DNA of 64,000 nucleotides from Prosapia bicincta (taxonomy: Eukaryota > Arthropoda > Insecta > Hemiptera > Cercopidae). Shown here piece after piece: positions 45,747 through 58,640 of the stretch (position 1 is the stretch's first letter; every line of letters begins with the position of its first letter). The notes below the pieces were generated by a model. That model saw only the letters and a list, made by a program, of their open reading frames with translations, had not been told where the DNA came from and did not search any database. The stretch is taken from contig JBAIZL010000008.1 of NCBI GenBank assembly GCA_036971475.1, positions 3,446,501-3,510,500 of the forward strand, in the 5' to 3' direction. Position numbers and translations under genes: made by a program.

Positions 45747-46190
45747 GCAGTTGTCCAAACTAAACACGAGACACGTGCATTGCGTTCGATGTTCCAACTC
45801 CGCATCACCAAACTGGTTTGTTTTCCATCGCAGTTGTCCAAACTAAACACGAGACACGTGCATTGCGTTCGATGTTCCAACTCCGCATCACCAAACTGGT
45901 TTGTTTTCCATCGCAGTTGTCCAAACTAAACACGAGACACGTGCATTGCGTTCGATGTTCCAACTCCGCATCACCAAACTGGTTTGTTTTCCATCGCAGT
46001 TGTCCAAACTAAACACGAGACACGTGCATTGCGTTCGATTTTCCAACACCGCATAACACGCATCGTTTAAAAACCAAACTGGTTTGTTTTCCATCGCAGT
46101 TGTCCAAACTAAACACGAGAAACGTGCATTGCGTTCGATGTTCCAACACCGCATCACTAAACTGGTTTGTTTTCCATCGCAGTTGTACGG
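45747..46190. repeat. Tandem repeat, 83-bp unit with E-box
   Basis: Unit starts at 45747, 45830, 45913, 45996, 46096 and (partial) 46179. The unit starting at 45996 is 100 bp owing to a 17-base insertion. Each full unit contains GAGACACGTGCATTGCG (CACGTG E-box; GAAACGTG in the last) and ACCAAACTGGTTTGTTTTCC. Confidence 0.95.
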
Positions 46191-46755
46191 TAGGCTGTAG
46201 CAATGGAAGTGTGCTACATGATTTCTGAAGTTCAAAAGATAAGTGTCTTGTGGAATAAGAGAAACCCACTTTACAAGGACCGTACAGTTGTGGATAAGTA
46301 ATAGAACATCGAGATAGAATGACAACTATTGGATATTGAAAGCAAGAAGCTTACATTTCTTGAAAAACTTGAGGATAAAAGTTCTCTATTTCTGAAATCA
46401 CTATTACAATTGAATCACTTTGACAAAAATCGCCTCACGCAAAAATATGGGGGGAGGGGTGAGGTTTGGCCGCTTGCGAGGGGGAGGAGGAAGAGAATGT
46501 TCTAAGTAAAAACACTACTAGCCTGACTACATACTTTCGGCTGAGTTGATTCTTTTATGGACATCAAGAGGAAAAACCCGGGTACTATCCGGTTGTAACA
46601 TTTCTTGAAGAAACGTAATTCACGTGCACTATAATACACAAAAGATAACATAAAACATAAATCAAAACATAACACCAGCAAATGTTTTTGGAAAGGCACG
46701 TATATATCCACCACCTGCTGCTTTCGCGACCAACTTAAGTGTCACTCAGCGTCAC
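46191..46755. other. Unassigned sequence
   Basis: Includes a G-rich stretch at 46449-46495. No coding support. Confidence 0.4.
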
Positions 46756-46761
46756 CCTAAA

Positions 46762-46773
46762 GCGCATGCGCAC
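46762..46773. promoter_or_regulatory. NRF1-like site
   Basis: GCGCATGCGCAC fits the NRF1 consensus. It lies in a GC-richer patch (46740-46800) with no clear gene beside it. Confidence 0.25.
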
Positions 46774-46900
46774 TTGCGCCTCTTGGCACTGCGCATCCAA
46801 CACCCTGATTTTTCACAAAGTGATTCGACTATACCATATTTTAAAAAAATGGATACGTCGAAAGCAGCAGCTATGAGTTAGAAATAAATTTCAAGAAATA

Positions 46901-47107
46901 TTGTTGCAAGACCTGTCACAAAATACATTGACTAATAGTATCAATTACAATATGTCTGTGGGTTCTTCTACTACTGTATCATCAATGAACTCAAATGTTT
47001 CTTCACCAGTGACTTATACCAACCCAACTTACTCTTTTAATCCTTCGTCCCCTTTCCTTTTCATAATGATGACAACATTATTCCTCCAATTCATGATGCA
47101 AATTTAA
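46901..47107 (+). CDS. Small Ser/Thr/Asn-rich ORF, doubtful
   Basis: 68 codons beginning MLQDLSQNTLTNSINYNMSV; the end is hydrophobic (FLFIMMTTLFLQFMMQI). The composition resembles low-complexity tails of DNA-binding proteins. It has no splice context I trust and may be a relic of a processed pseudogene. Confidence 0.2.
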   Translation: MLQDLSQNTLTNSINYNMSVGSSTTVSSMNSNVSSPVTYTNPTYSFNPSSPFLFIMMTTLFLQFMMQI

Positions 47108-48880
47108 TGTGACATTTTGGTTTCAACTAATAGCACGCAAGTACATTTGCCACCAATCTGCGGTGCGTGGGGAACTGAGGTGCTCGCAACGCACATGCAC
47201 GGATTCACCTTGGACACAGCGTTAGACGTGGAGCAACATTTATATACGTTAATATGTATGTGATTACCTTACGCTAGTAAAGTTAATTTTTTCCCAAACA
47301 TTTCCCAATCAGATACATTGTAAATACGGCATAACTATCCCAAACGTTTATCCCTCATAGCATCTTTAGGTAAAAATATTTTCTGTTAGCGCCCCTATAG
47401 AAAATTGGCCATTATATTGTAGGTAGTAATATTTAAGTCTAACTTATGAATTATTTTTTTTGTTTACTACTGTATTTGTTACAGTATAAGCAGATATCCG
47501 TATATATTTCTGAAATCCTTTTAAAACTGTAATAATACCCAATAGGGGTTTAGGCCTGCCTAGGTGGTGGACATAAGTTACCAAAATCATTTTACCATGT
47601 TATTAAAAAAATCTATTCACTAAGAAAAATAAAGTCAGAACTGTAGACCTATAGTATATATAGTATACCACTTTTACTCTTAAACAAATTTACTGTAACA
47701 ATTTACGTCCTGATTCATTTCAAGATATTTTTAATATAAAATTTAAATTCTGAGGCTTACCGCGATACACAATTTGGGAACAACTGTTGTATATTGTAAT
47801 ATAACGATAAATAGTGTTATTAAAAACCATATTTTGTATTATTGAAAAAAAAGGAAATATCGAGATTATACAGTTTCGTGTGTGTAAATCGATGCCATAT
47901 TTGTATTTTTTCAAATTTTAATTCCTACTATTTATTTTTGCCAGACATAAAAATACTTTTTACTTGTCCAGAATGAATTTTTTAGTAACAAATGTAAAAA
48001 TCCGATTGAACTAGTCTTTGACAAGTATTAACCAGGCGATAACATTTTTGCATTTTCATTTTAAAACAATGTAAATATGACACCGCTCAACCAATTGAGC
48101 TTTTTTTAGTAAAAGCTAACTCTTGGGGATAGCGTGAAGGAAATTGTATGATTTTAAACAATGTTAGAGAGTTATTCTTTCTTGGAATATTGCCGGTATT
48201 TTCAATGCACAAATCTAAACAATTCACCTTCCTCGTTAGAAAAACAATTTGTAAAGTTTGTTTACCTGATCGCGGTAAATTCCAAGGTGTGCGAACAATG
48301 GAATGACTAATTACACGTTTACTTTCAATGATTTACGGTTTCGACGCCAATTAGGAAATGTGTATGAAATCACGGAAATCGGTTTTCATTCTTTCTGAAA
48401 ATTTAATCCATATGATTATTTTAATTGAATATATTCCAGGGAATAGTGTTTGAAATCGTGATGGACCAAGCAAGGACAATGTATGAGTGGAAAGATTGCG
48501 GTGATTTACTGTTGGCAGAGTGTGTGACTCATGGCTTGTGTTTTGACTGAGATATCTTGGAGTAATATTGTGTTGACCCACTCGCAGCACCACAGGGCAG
48601 CTGGTTATATTTAACTATACAGTTTATAGCGCGGCCATTTTGTCTGTCTGTTAAGGATCAAAATTTACCCACTATCTACGCCCACGGTTGCCAATTTTTA
48701 TCATTCAACTAGAAAATCTTAATTCTTGAAGATGTATAATATTATAAGTGATGTGTAAAAACTTTCTTTTTCTCGTATTTGATTATAAAAAAATTCTATA
48801 CTAGTTTTACAATTCTTTTTGTAGAATTGTACAAATGTTACGAATTTGGTTTTTCACAATAATATTCAGAATAAATAAAA
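47108..48880. other. Intergenic DNA, no gene recognised
   Basis: AT-rich with modest GC patches at 47150-47230 and 48440-48690 that show no known motif. Confidence 0.45.
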
Positions 48881-48889
48881 ATTTAAAAG

Positions 48890-49300
48890 TGTTTTATTTA
48901 ATAATTTAATAATAAAAGAATGTAGTTAATAGAAAACCTAAATTCGATTTTTTAAAATGACTGAATAAACATTTTATTCCACGAATTTAATTAGAATCGG
49001 TTCTTAAAAAGTGTCAGACACGCCTAAGAAAGTTTTAATTTAAAAAATATGAATAAAAATATATAACTCAATATCATTAGCTTATATTCAATTAATCATA
49101 GTAAGGTATATCGAAATATAAATAATTTATTATATTTAATAACCCATACAAATATTTAATAACACCATTGCATGTTTATAATGTAAAGAAAATAAAGTAA
49201 CATAACCTACGTAATTATACAGCAATTCTACAACTTAACCTACAATAATCAGCTGTTGTATGAAATATTATCACAATATTAAGAGCGTCTTGAGAGCTTG
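48890..49300 (+). repeat. Dispersed AT-rich element, copy
   Basis: Contains GAATCGGTTCTTAAAAAGTG, TCAGACACGCCTAAGAAAG, AAAGTAACATAACCTACGT and AATCAGCTGTTGTATGAAAT, in the same order as the copies at 61790-62200 and 63620-63985. No coding sequence; probably a non-autonomous transposon. Confidence 0.6.
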
Positions 49301-49759
49301 TCAGCAAGCTGAAGATTTTTCTCTGTGCAAAACAATATTGTATATTATACAGTCAAGCCTTTCATAAAAAAATACTCATTTCATAAACTTTTAACTACAA
49401 ATAATTTTAAATAGTTGAAAATACTGATATGTACATTTCTCTAAACTAAAGTGTAGATCAGCTCGTTCAGTTGTAACCAGCTGCTGATGATAACTCTGTT
49501 AGCACATAAAGATTTTGTTTATACCATAATACACGCTATTATGATCTATATTGTATTTATAATTGCACTTGTTAGGTAATTTGTTTCCTGTATTGAATAA
49601 AAAAAATTAAATAGGCTACCTCTTTAAATATTTTTATACCCAAATGAATGCAGGCACCGTATTAGGGTAAAAAGGCAGTGTGGGGTAGTTGAAGGGAGAG
49701 TCCGAGGCCAGCCTTTTAGTGTTCGTAACCTGTTGCTCCTTTCGTTCTATGTTGAAGAG

Positions 49760-50000
49760 CGACGCAACTAGAATTTCGTTAAGGGGGCGGAAAAGGATAT
49801 CAACAACAGGGGAAGGACATCATCTCGGTTGTAATATTCCCCCAAATCCGTCTAATTACGTCAATGCATAGTTTGTTTCTTTTTATGACGCCAACTCAAC
49901 AACTGTGTATTTTTAAAATAAAATTTCTGAAGTTTTTTTTATTATTGATGCATTAAAATATTATTAACATTTCAATTTGCTAATTAACTAATGCTCCTAA
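49760..50000. repeat. Dispersed repeat, copy 2 (partner at 39330-39560)
   Basis: Shares CTAGAATTTCGTTAAG, CTCGGTTGTAATATTC and CTGTGTATTTTTAA with copy 1. Confidence 0.65.
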
Positions 50001-50439
50001 TACATATAAATACTCCTAATACAAATAAAGTCTGTTCCGTATAAATAATTACTTTTTCTGTCACGCCAAAAAGAGTTCCGTTTTAATAGTGGGTTCTGTA
50101 TAATACCTAAGTATTACTTTTCAATGTTTTTCAGACAAGCTATATCCATCTTTGTGAAATGCAAGAAAACCTACACTAAGATCACTACTAGACATTTATT
50201 TTGCCGACGTCGTAAACATGGAGCAGGATACATATTGCCATCATATGGGGCAATTAATATACACGCCTATGTGACAGACGTTGCAAGACAAGCAAAAAAA
50301 AAAAAAAACCAAGGGGCGCAACGGTTTAAACCTTTTTTTTAGTTTTTTAAAATGTTTTTGGCGTTTGAGAACGCAGCTTATAGTTGTAGTTTTGAAACTA
50401 GAATTTTGCTGTGATTGGTTGAGGTGTGTTGCCAGGAAA

Positions 50440-51214
50440 ATTAAATTTGTAACAATAGGTAAATTAGTTCGTTATGAAAATAAGCTATTTTTCATAACAC
50501 ACATCGTACAAAAGCAAAATTTAGTTCCTTGTTGCCAAGGAAATTAAATAAATTAGTAAGAACGAGTAAATTTGTTATGAAAATAGGCTATTTTCATGAC
50601 ACACATCACATAGACATAATTCAAAATATTGATGTGCTACCAGGAAACACATTTGTAACAATAGGTAAATTTGTTAGTAATTAAAATAGGCTATTTTCAT
50701 GACACAAATCACATAGACATAATTCAAAATATCGATGTGCTACCAGGAAAACACATTTGTAACAATAGGTAAATTTGTTAGTAATTAAAATAGGCTATTT
50801 TCATGACCACATCACATAGACATAATTCGAAATATCGATGTGCTACCAGGAAAACACATTTGTAACAATAGGTAAATTTGTTAGTAATTAAAATAGGCTA
50901 TTTTCATGACCACATCACATAGACATAATTCAAAATATCGATGTGCTACCAGGAAAACACATTTGTAACAATAGGTAAATTTGTTAGTAATTAAAATAGG
51001 CTATTTTCATGACACACATCACATAGACATAATTCAAAATATAGATGTGCTACCAGGAAAACACATTTGTAACAATAGGTAAATTTGTTAGTAATTAAAA
51101 TAGGCTATTTTCATGACACACATCACATAGACATAATTCAAAATATTGATGTGCTACCAGGAAAACACATTTGTAACAATAGGTAAATTTGTTAGTAATT
51201 AAAATAGGCTATTT
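50440..51214. repeat. Tandem repeat, 103-104-bp unit
   Basis: Regular units begin at 50657, 50761, 50864, 50967, 51071 and 51175 with AACAATAGGTAAATTTGTTA, followed by AAATAGGCTATTTTCATGAC and CATCACATAGACATAATTC. Two diverged units precede them from about 50440. Confidence 0.95.
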
Positions 51215-54035
51215 TTATTTTCAGGCAAATATTAAATAAAAATGACCATTACCAAAGATGAGTTCATTATTTTTAAAGTTATCAACGCTTGATAAATTCT
51301 TTGTAAATTGCCTATAGACAAGTGTGGGTAACCACAACATTAACCAGGCGGCTCTAATAAGCCGTATTGAATGTTTACTCAAGAAAGCAAAAGTTTGCCC
51401 AACGCTTTGAAGTAATTGTAAACATTTTGTTTGAGAACTGTCCCAATTTGGAAAAAAAGTACTTTGAATTTGCCAAAGTACGGATCCCAATACTGTATTA
51501 TCCAAATTTCGTCAAATAAAGAAGGTTTTTGACAGTAAAGGAAAAAATGAATGTACTATACTAATTTAGTTTTTTATCTTGCTTATAAATAAATGTAATA
51601 ATAAAATTGATGTCGATCCTCTAAAACAAATGTAGGCCTACAGTGCAACTTGCGTCATAAAGGTTTACTCTGTTGGCAGCCCTGTTATTTCAAATATCAA
51701 GAAACTTTCATTTTAAAATGGTATTGGGAATTCGTTCTAGTCTATTTTTATCATATTTGTATTTTCATCGTTTAGGGAGATAGAAATTTTTATTTTTTCC
51801 ACTGATGCGTTTGTTCTTGGCTGGTTTATTTTAGTCAGTCAGAAAGGAAAGGTTTTGGTGATTATTGGTTTTTGCAGTGCCTGTCTTTTTAACACTAACG
51901 GAGTACAAGAACAAGACTGTTGATATTTGGGTAGTGGAAATTAAAGAGGCGATTCCAGTAGGAAAGACGTTTATTTTCTTGGAAGGTATAAAAAGTGGTG
52001 TTTTACTGGGTTGGGTTGTTTTTACTGAAATTCACGGAGGCCTGACATAAATTTCTTCCTTCTTTATTATTTTGTTTTTGTGTACAATTCTTGATTACCT
52101 GTAAAAACTACTTAACTTAAAACCTAACAATGTAACTTGAAAATCCATTTCAATTTACTTACACTAAATATAAATTAACTTAAGCCAAGATACAAAATTG
52201 CGTAATACTATCTTAATTTAAAAGTATGAAGAAGAGAAAAGAGAAGGGCAACCAAGCGACTGATTTATTTGTTTAGCTGGGGAATCTAATGCATTATCAG
52301 TGTTTAAATGTCTTGATTAGAAGCCTGTGCGCTTTGACCAAGTCAAATTCCAACAGTTTCCATCAGCGCCCGCAACCTCGCAGTAGTCTTGTTTACTAAA
52401 AGTAAAATTAAACCATTCAATTACATAATAGTATTTAATTTAAATTATCATTTTTTCACAAACCGAGGAATAGTGACATCGATTTGTATGGGATAAAATA
52501 CTAGTGTTATATTCTAGGTTATATTTTAGTCACAGATAAATAGCAATATATTCTTAAACGAGAATTTTGTCACCAAAAAACTGAAAGTATCTGAACCTAT
52601 TACAGATACGCTTGAATAATTAATATCTCACTAATTGTTATAACATATTTATTGCCATGCATGTTTCAAGAGCTAAGCTATTTTTAATGGCAAATAAAAT
52701 TAATAAATAAAATCAATTAGCAAACAAATAAAATATACCAAGCAATTTAGAAAGGTTAAATAAAATTTACAAAAACACATTAAATGAACAAACCTTCTTT
52801 AGATCACTAAATTTGGTGTCAAATTTGACCAAACATTTAAAATTGTTCGACCTAACCTGTTTTTAAAACAGAAGCCGCCTAACCAAACAACTCATGGAGA
52901 TAGCAAAGCACGTTCGAAAACGTTTCGTCTAATTTTCATGATTTTGTTTTAAACTTTATAAGTTCAGCAATTCGTTAATTAGTTTACCAATAAAGTTAGT
53001 TTTTCATCAATCCGTGTGGACAACTAAATCCAGGAGTTGAAATTATTTCAAGTAAAATTATTCTACAAATCGCGAAATCATTCTTTGTTTTTATTTAACG
53101 ATGGTATCACTGGCTTTAATATTACTGTCGCATGAATGGCAGCAAGACCTCTTATTCGGTTTATCTTAAAATTGTCAGATACTTATATTATTTTGTATTT
53201 TGATCTTTGGCGATCTCCTTCCTAGTTTTCAATTTACTCGATGAATGTAAACTGCGTTCCCCTGGAACAACATAAAAAGAAAATGTTGGCACAATAGTTT
53301 TAACAATTAGTTTAAAATAGGATGAAATGTTTCATCGCAATTATCAATTGGAATTATTTTTAAAAAATTTTCTTATACTCTTAATAGTAAGAATTATTTT
53401 GTGGACAATATTTCATTTAAGTTTAATTTTTAGTGCCGAAGTTTCGAATCTTAGCAAAAAAGAGCGTTACACAGCGACAGGATCTAGAAAGCTTTGTAAA
53501 GTTATCAAGTGCGATATATTCTTTACTTGGGAACAGGCGAGCGTAGAAGAGACATACTTATTCATTCGTCTTTGTCTGTCTCTCGAAATTAGACTTGCTT
53601 CACTCAGTTTACTGTTTCTGTTTCACTAAGTAATAGTAATTTTACTATACCAGAGCGATCCTAGAGGATTTTCCCTAGAAGCTTAGCAAGCCTTTAATAT
53701 TATTACGTAATTATTAGTAGGGTTCTCGATGTGATATATATTACAAACCTAACTTCTTATAATTCGCGAGATACTGTAAGACATGTAGTCAGCAGATGCG
53801 AGGTGGCCTACTTGATATTTAGAATGATGGGGGAGCTCACAAAATTAATGTTTGTGGAACCTCGCTACATTACGATCGGTGTCACCACTACAATGTGGAT
53901 AGAAGAGAGAGAGAAAGGGGTTGACTGTTAGAATTTCCACCTCCGCTATTCAGGGTTAACCCCTCCTAAAGTCTCTTGCTTGCTTTATATCGTGAGTTAT
54001 GCTGTGACTCCGAGCGCTGCGATATCGTAAAGTTG
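51215..54035. other. Intergenic DNA, no gene recognised
   Basis: Short frames at 51865-52050, 53327-53629 and 53731-53931 have no domain, no convincing splice sites and ordinary AT-rich composition. Confidence 0.45.
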
Positions 54036-54040
54036 ACTAC

Positions 54041-54832
54041 TATAGTGCGGACCACGTAACAGTGCACTTGGCCTTGAGAGATCGCACGAGATTTCTCGCA
54101 AACCACCGCATCTTAAAACACGTTACATATTCAGAATGTTCTATACATCAACAGCTTCTGCATCCGATATGTCTACACATATTTCAATAGACATTCAATA
54201 TGTCTATTGTTATTTCATACTGAAACTAATTTATCATCGAATTTATTTAATACCAACCGCCTCATGCAAGTCGGTGTTTTGACAGTCCTTATCATGTTTG
54301 TAGGAAAGTATTCATACTAACCCTTTACCTCCGGTCTCTCCTACTGCGATCTTTCAAGGCCAAATTCACGGTCAAGTTGCCAACAACTTATTCATTATTC
54401 GTTTGTAGTGCCTTCAATTAGAGCTGTATTAAAATTCCTTTTTTAAAAAGTAATACAAAAATGTAAATACTAATACAGTGTTATAGATATGCAAAACTTT
54501 ATTATAATAACTTAATCTCGGTGGTTCTTGCATAAAATATGTCTTATGTAAAGAGTTTTACCTTGAATATACGCAAGCTTTCTTCGATATTTTACCTATC
54601 GTTTTCTTTTCTTACATCACAGCTCTAAGAAGTGTAGTAACTAAATGATATTCTACTACTTATATCTATAATGTATATTATTTTCAAATTAAATTTAACA
54701 GAAAATATAAGTGAAATCCTGATTCACTAAATAGAAGTAGTTTACAGTATCGGGTTCAACACTAAGCTACGGCCAGACTTGAGGAGGAGATCTGTGACAG
54801 AAAACCTAATAACATTTATTATTTATGGAGTA
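54041..54832. repeat. Duplicated segment, copy 2 (contains MITE copy 3)
   Basis: Matches 38164-38935 over nearly its whole length, with indels. Starts TATAGTGCGGACCACGTAAC. Confidence 0.7.
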
Positions 54833-55640
54833 TTTCTATTTAAATATCATAATAAATGTTCTGTGCAGTAAAATCCATTTTTTAAACTCAATATTCATAA
54901 AAGGTGAAAGTATATTCACTGTAGTTGAAACAGCTCTTGTATTTGCGATAAATATATAAAACGATTTTGCGAAGGTGCTGCGGAGCTGACGAATTTACTG
55001 CACCTTACTTTTTAAAAAAAAATGGTAGCTTACAAATTTATATGACATGAAATACTTTGAACACATTTTTTTACTTAAAAATTACCGACACTTGGTATGA
55101 AATACTTGTAAAACTTGGGCTACGACCTCAAAAATGTTGAATCCGACGCTAGAGTTATTTACATAGATACTATTTAAAACTCGGTACAACTGTTTGCCAA
55201 CCTACATTAATGCCAGAATCTATTATTTCGGCCACTTTATTTAGATCTAATATTGGACATGGGTATCTTTTTTATTTTCCCACTCGTTTAGCTTCCTCAT
55301 TACACTTATCCAGTTAGTTGTAACATACTTACCTGCAGTGTCTAGATTTCGAAACTGTCATAAAATCCCGCGTAGTGGCTGACGTTAATCTCAGCAGGGA
55401 TTCGGCCTGAGCTCAGCCTATCGTCTAGGCGACGCATGCGTCAAGGGTATTGGAGTTTTTATAGAGATCCGGGTTGTGACCTTCTCTTAATATGGGTTTC
55501 AGTCTGGGTGATTCTTAATTATTGTCACTGTCGAATTAGGATCTAGGGTGTAAGCGTAATGTATTTTCTTACAAATTGACGTTTTTCTATTACTCTAAAA
55601 TGTTATTGGTAGGCTAAATTTTATTATTTTATACCATACT
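54833..55640. other. Unassigned sequence
   Basis: AT-rich, with a GC patch at 55360-55500 (GGATTCGGCCTGAGCTCAGC) of unknown nature. Confidence 0.4.
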
Positions 55641-56172
55641 TTTACCCTGTAAATACATCGCTGCAGGACCATTTGGAGCCTGCATCTAAGTTTTCCCATT
55701 TTTGATTATAATAATTGGGTAACAATGTACTTGATTATTTGGAAAAGAATTGTGATTGTTTTAAATGCAATTTCTAGAGTGATTTCTAGAGAACGCCAGA
55801 AAAAAAAACATCGAAGTGTGTTTCATTTATATATCGTCTATAAAAAACTTATAGGTGTGGGCAATGTTATTCGAAGTTATGCGTTTAATACGAATTAAAT
55901 TTGTGAGTCACAAGTTGGACAACGCCGTCGTCCGCGCTATTTAAGGGGAGTGGTTGCGCAAAAGGGAGGGGCGGAAATGCAGTACATAAATTCCGTCTTG
56001 CCGGATCCGTTTAGAGTGCCAAACTAATAGCACCGTTTAAAGATGGTCCTATTCTTCATTGATAACGTTTTGCTACGAAAAGTGCTAACACTGAGGGACT
56101 GTAAAAAGTAAAAAGCATTGGAAACACATTTCACACCACTTTTGAAACTGTAAGGGGTCTAATTTAATTATA

Positions 56173-56877
56173 CAGTAGAATCTCAAAAACTCGACATAAT
56201 GTGAACTTAAATGATGTCGAGTATCAAGATGTCGAGTTTGCAGGAATTTAAGTTAAAAACGAAACAAAACACAATCTTGTTTTGATATTCACTTTTGTTT
56301 TTACTTTTGTTGAAACTTTATAGGTTATGTTTAATATATATTATTTGTTAGTTAATTTGATTTTTGTATCTTCACTGAGGATGACGACAAATTAGTCGTT
56401 GAAACGCATATGAAATAAACAATTTTATATTTGTGAGTTGTACCATATTTTTATTCTTTAATTACAATCTTGTTTGCTAAAGTGTGTAATATTTACAGGT
56501 TAAATTATTTAAAACGACGCAAAATTTACTTTTTTATGTTTTAATGCTGTTATAAATAAACAAACTATTAAATAGATAAAAGCTAACAAAATTTTGTCTT
56601 GTTTGAAAAAAAATAAATAATGGATTAATGATTGTCAATAAAACAAAATGAACAAAAATAATAACAATTAACAAAGCTAAAGTAATTGACTATAATTATT
56701 AAGTACTGACACTAACAACAGAGAGGCTGTTGCACTTCCTCTCACCCCCTTTTCACACTTACTTTCACACGTCACCCGCCGACGGTCGGGGAGAGACTGA
56801 AATTTATTTATCCTTAGACGTGTCAGGTTGTACGGAATGTCGAGTTTTCGAAGGGCGAGCTTCCGAGTAATCTTCTG
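56173..56877. mobile_element. Tigger/pogo-like MITE 2 (705 bp)
   Basis: Left end CAGTAGAATCTCAAAAACTC then GACAT; right end (reversed) CAGAAGATTACTC...AAAACTCGACATTC. TA dinucleotides at 56171-56172 and 56878-56879 fit the TA target of this superfamily. The interior has no transposase but includes a hammerhead-like motif. Confidence 0.5.
56375..56405 (+). ncRNA. Hammerhead-ribozyme-like core
   Basis: CTGAGGA, one T, stem GACGAC-AAATTA-GTCGTT (one G/U pair), GAAAC. Same layout as the other sites but without an inverted partner nearby. Confidence 0.4.
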
Positions 56878-58020
56878 TAATTTTACTATTAAGTAAGTTT
56901 ATAGACATATGTGTTGCAATATTTGCATTCGGGGGCTCTTTACAAAAGTTTAACATTAATTATATTATCTTTAATAGAATTAAAATAAGAACCACTATTT
57001 CCAAAAGAATTTAGTTGGGACATTAATATTCCGCTTTCATGTCTTTTACATTTCTAAAGCGGAGTAATGGAGTAATGTTTGTAAGTTTGAGGCGAACATC
57101 CACCAGGATACGAAGGGATTGTAAACATAGGTGGGATTTAAGGTAGGGATATAAAACTTTCTAGTAGAGGACACAGGTTTCCGTCTCCTCAGCGCCGAGT
57201 GTGCTGCCTGGAATAATTGGACAGTTTTGACAGCCGAATTGGAATTCACAAAAGCAAAATGGCATGTGCTCTACTGAGCATAGTAGATGATCAGCACTGA
57301 ACGACGCAAATATTGCATAAATTACATTGCAGACATGATACATAACTGGAAATGGTTAATAAATGCACACTTTACTCATAATTACAAGAAAAATGATACC
57401 AAATATCCCGAGGTTTATTTTAATGTAACTTGATCAAACATAATCTAAAACTTATTACAAACTGCTAAAGTAAACAATAAAACACATTAAACCATTTGTT
57501 GTTTGGTATCATTTTTGAGTCCAGCATTTTAAAGAATATATTAACCCTTGTCAGTTCTGCATCACTGAGCAGACCCTTTGATAATTTATGGCTTCGGCGC
57601 TGGGGAGACCAATTTGTCCTCGGCGATGAGGAAACGGCGTTGGGAAGGTGCCTAGAGGATAAACTGGGATTAAGGTATGACATGTGCAGGGCCGCGTACC
57701 TGAAGAGGACCTACTCTCTAACGGGGTCCTAGAGAGATGTCTACGGATCGGAACTCCATGTAACAAGAGGTGTGGGAAGTGTAGATGGAATGCGTAGCTT
57801 CTTTAGAATTTGTTTCAGAGTTTAAACAAATTTCCGTACACACGAATTGATAGATACGTCTAGGGGTAGGATTTGTTCTTTGCCATTTTTTTTATTTATG
57901 AGTTATATGTAGCCTATGTTGTTGAAGGTTTATAATGTTAAGCTTTTGAATGTAAGGTTCTTATTGCTCGTTGGGTGGAGGGGAGTAAAATGATTTGCTG
58001 ATAGAACCCATGACAACTGC

Positions 58021-58640
58021 GAACGGCACGGATCCATATTACCCCTCTGTGACAGTTGGCTGTCATTCGGTTATGCTACGTTATGTATTGTAGGAGTTGC
58101 TGAAATTTATCAACCAGGTGTGAGGGTAGAAACTTCTCTTTACCTCGTTTGCTACCCACTCGATGCTTATACAATGTGTGGTGTATGTAAATAGTATATG
58201 GAATGCCCAATTGTATATTGTTTATAGCAAAAATACGCGTCACACAATGAGGTACTTTTATTGTGTCAAATCATTCAAAATTTATTGACATAGCTTTACC
58301 TTATTCGTAGTACCTGAGGAGCGTATCATTGTGTCCTACTTAATTCTATCTAATCTTCCTTCTACGTTTCCATTCAGGGGATAGTAACAGGTAGACAGGG
58401 GTAGCAACGGGTAACAGGAATATCCTGCTCAGGAGTTTATTATTCTTACCTATATTCACAAGCCTTCCTTACATATCCTTCATAGGCAATCCTTATACTA
58501 GATCGACTTAAAACCACTAAAAATGAAATTTTATAAAATAAATTTTAAAGACGAATTATTTTGTTCTAAACAACTAATTTTTAATTTTAGAAAAAATAAA
58601 CAACACAAAAAAATGACAGTCCTGAGACTGGCCGGCAGAG
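58021..58640. other. Unassigned sequence
   Basis: No gene or repeat recognised. Confidence 0.4.

Larger units (their letters stand above)
55645..58020. repeat. Large dispersed repeat or segmental duplication, copy 2
   Basis: Partner of 16800-18680. It is interrupted by a Tigger-like MITE at 56173-56877 and has about 480 bases (57167-57650) absent from copy 1, bordered by TAGAGGA at both sides. A 78-codon frame (57496-57732) crosses that border, and its last 25 codons (EDKLGLRYDMCRAAYLKRTY...) are shared with copy 1 with substitutions typical of noncoding DNA. Confidence 0.75.

Noticed and set aside
45615..46325. Several 60-145-codon frames over the 83-bp tandem array
   Set aside because: They arise from the repeat itself; frames exist on both strands and no protein motif is present.
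50124..50342. Possible third exon of the host gene (acceptor CAG near 50135)
   Set aside because: In the required phase 0 it reaches a stop after 14 codons, and the sequence has no similarity or donor to support it.
24422..51214. Arrays at 24422, 28885, 45747 and 50657 considered as CRISPR arrays
   Set aside because: Units are directly adjacent with no unique spacers, no cas genes, and the DNA is eukaryotic.
57496..57732. 78-codon frame, last part shared with copy 1 at about 18308
   Set aside because: Differences between copies are not concentrated at third codon positions and the frame crosses an insertion border.
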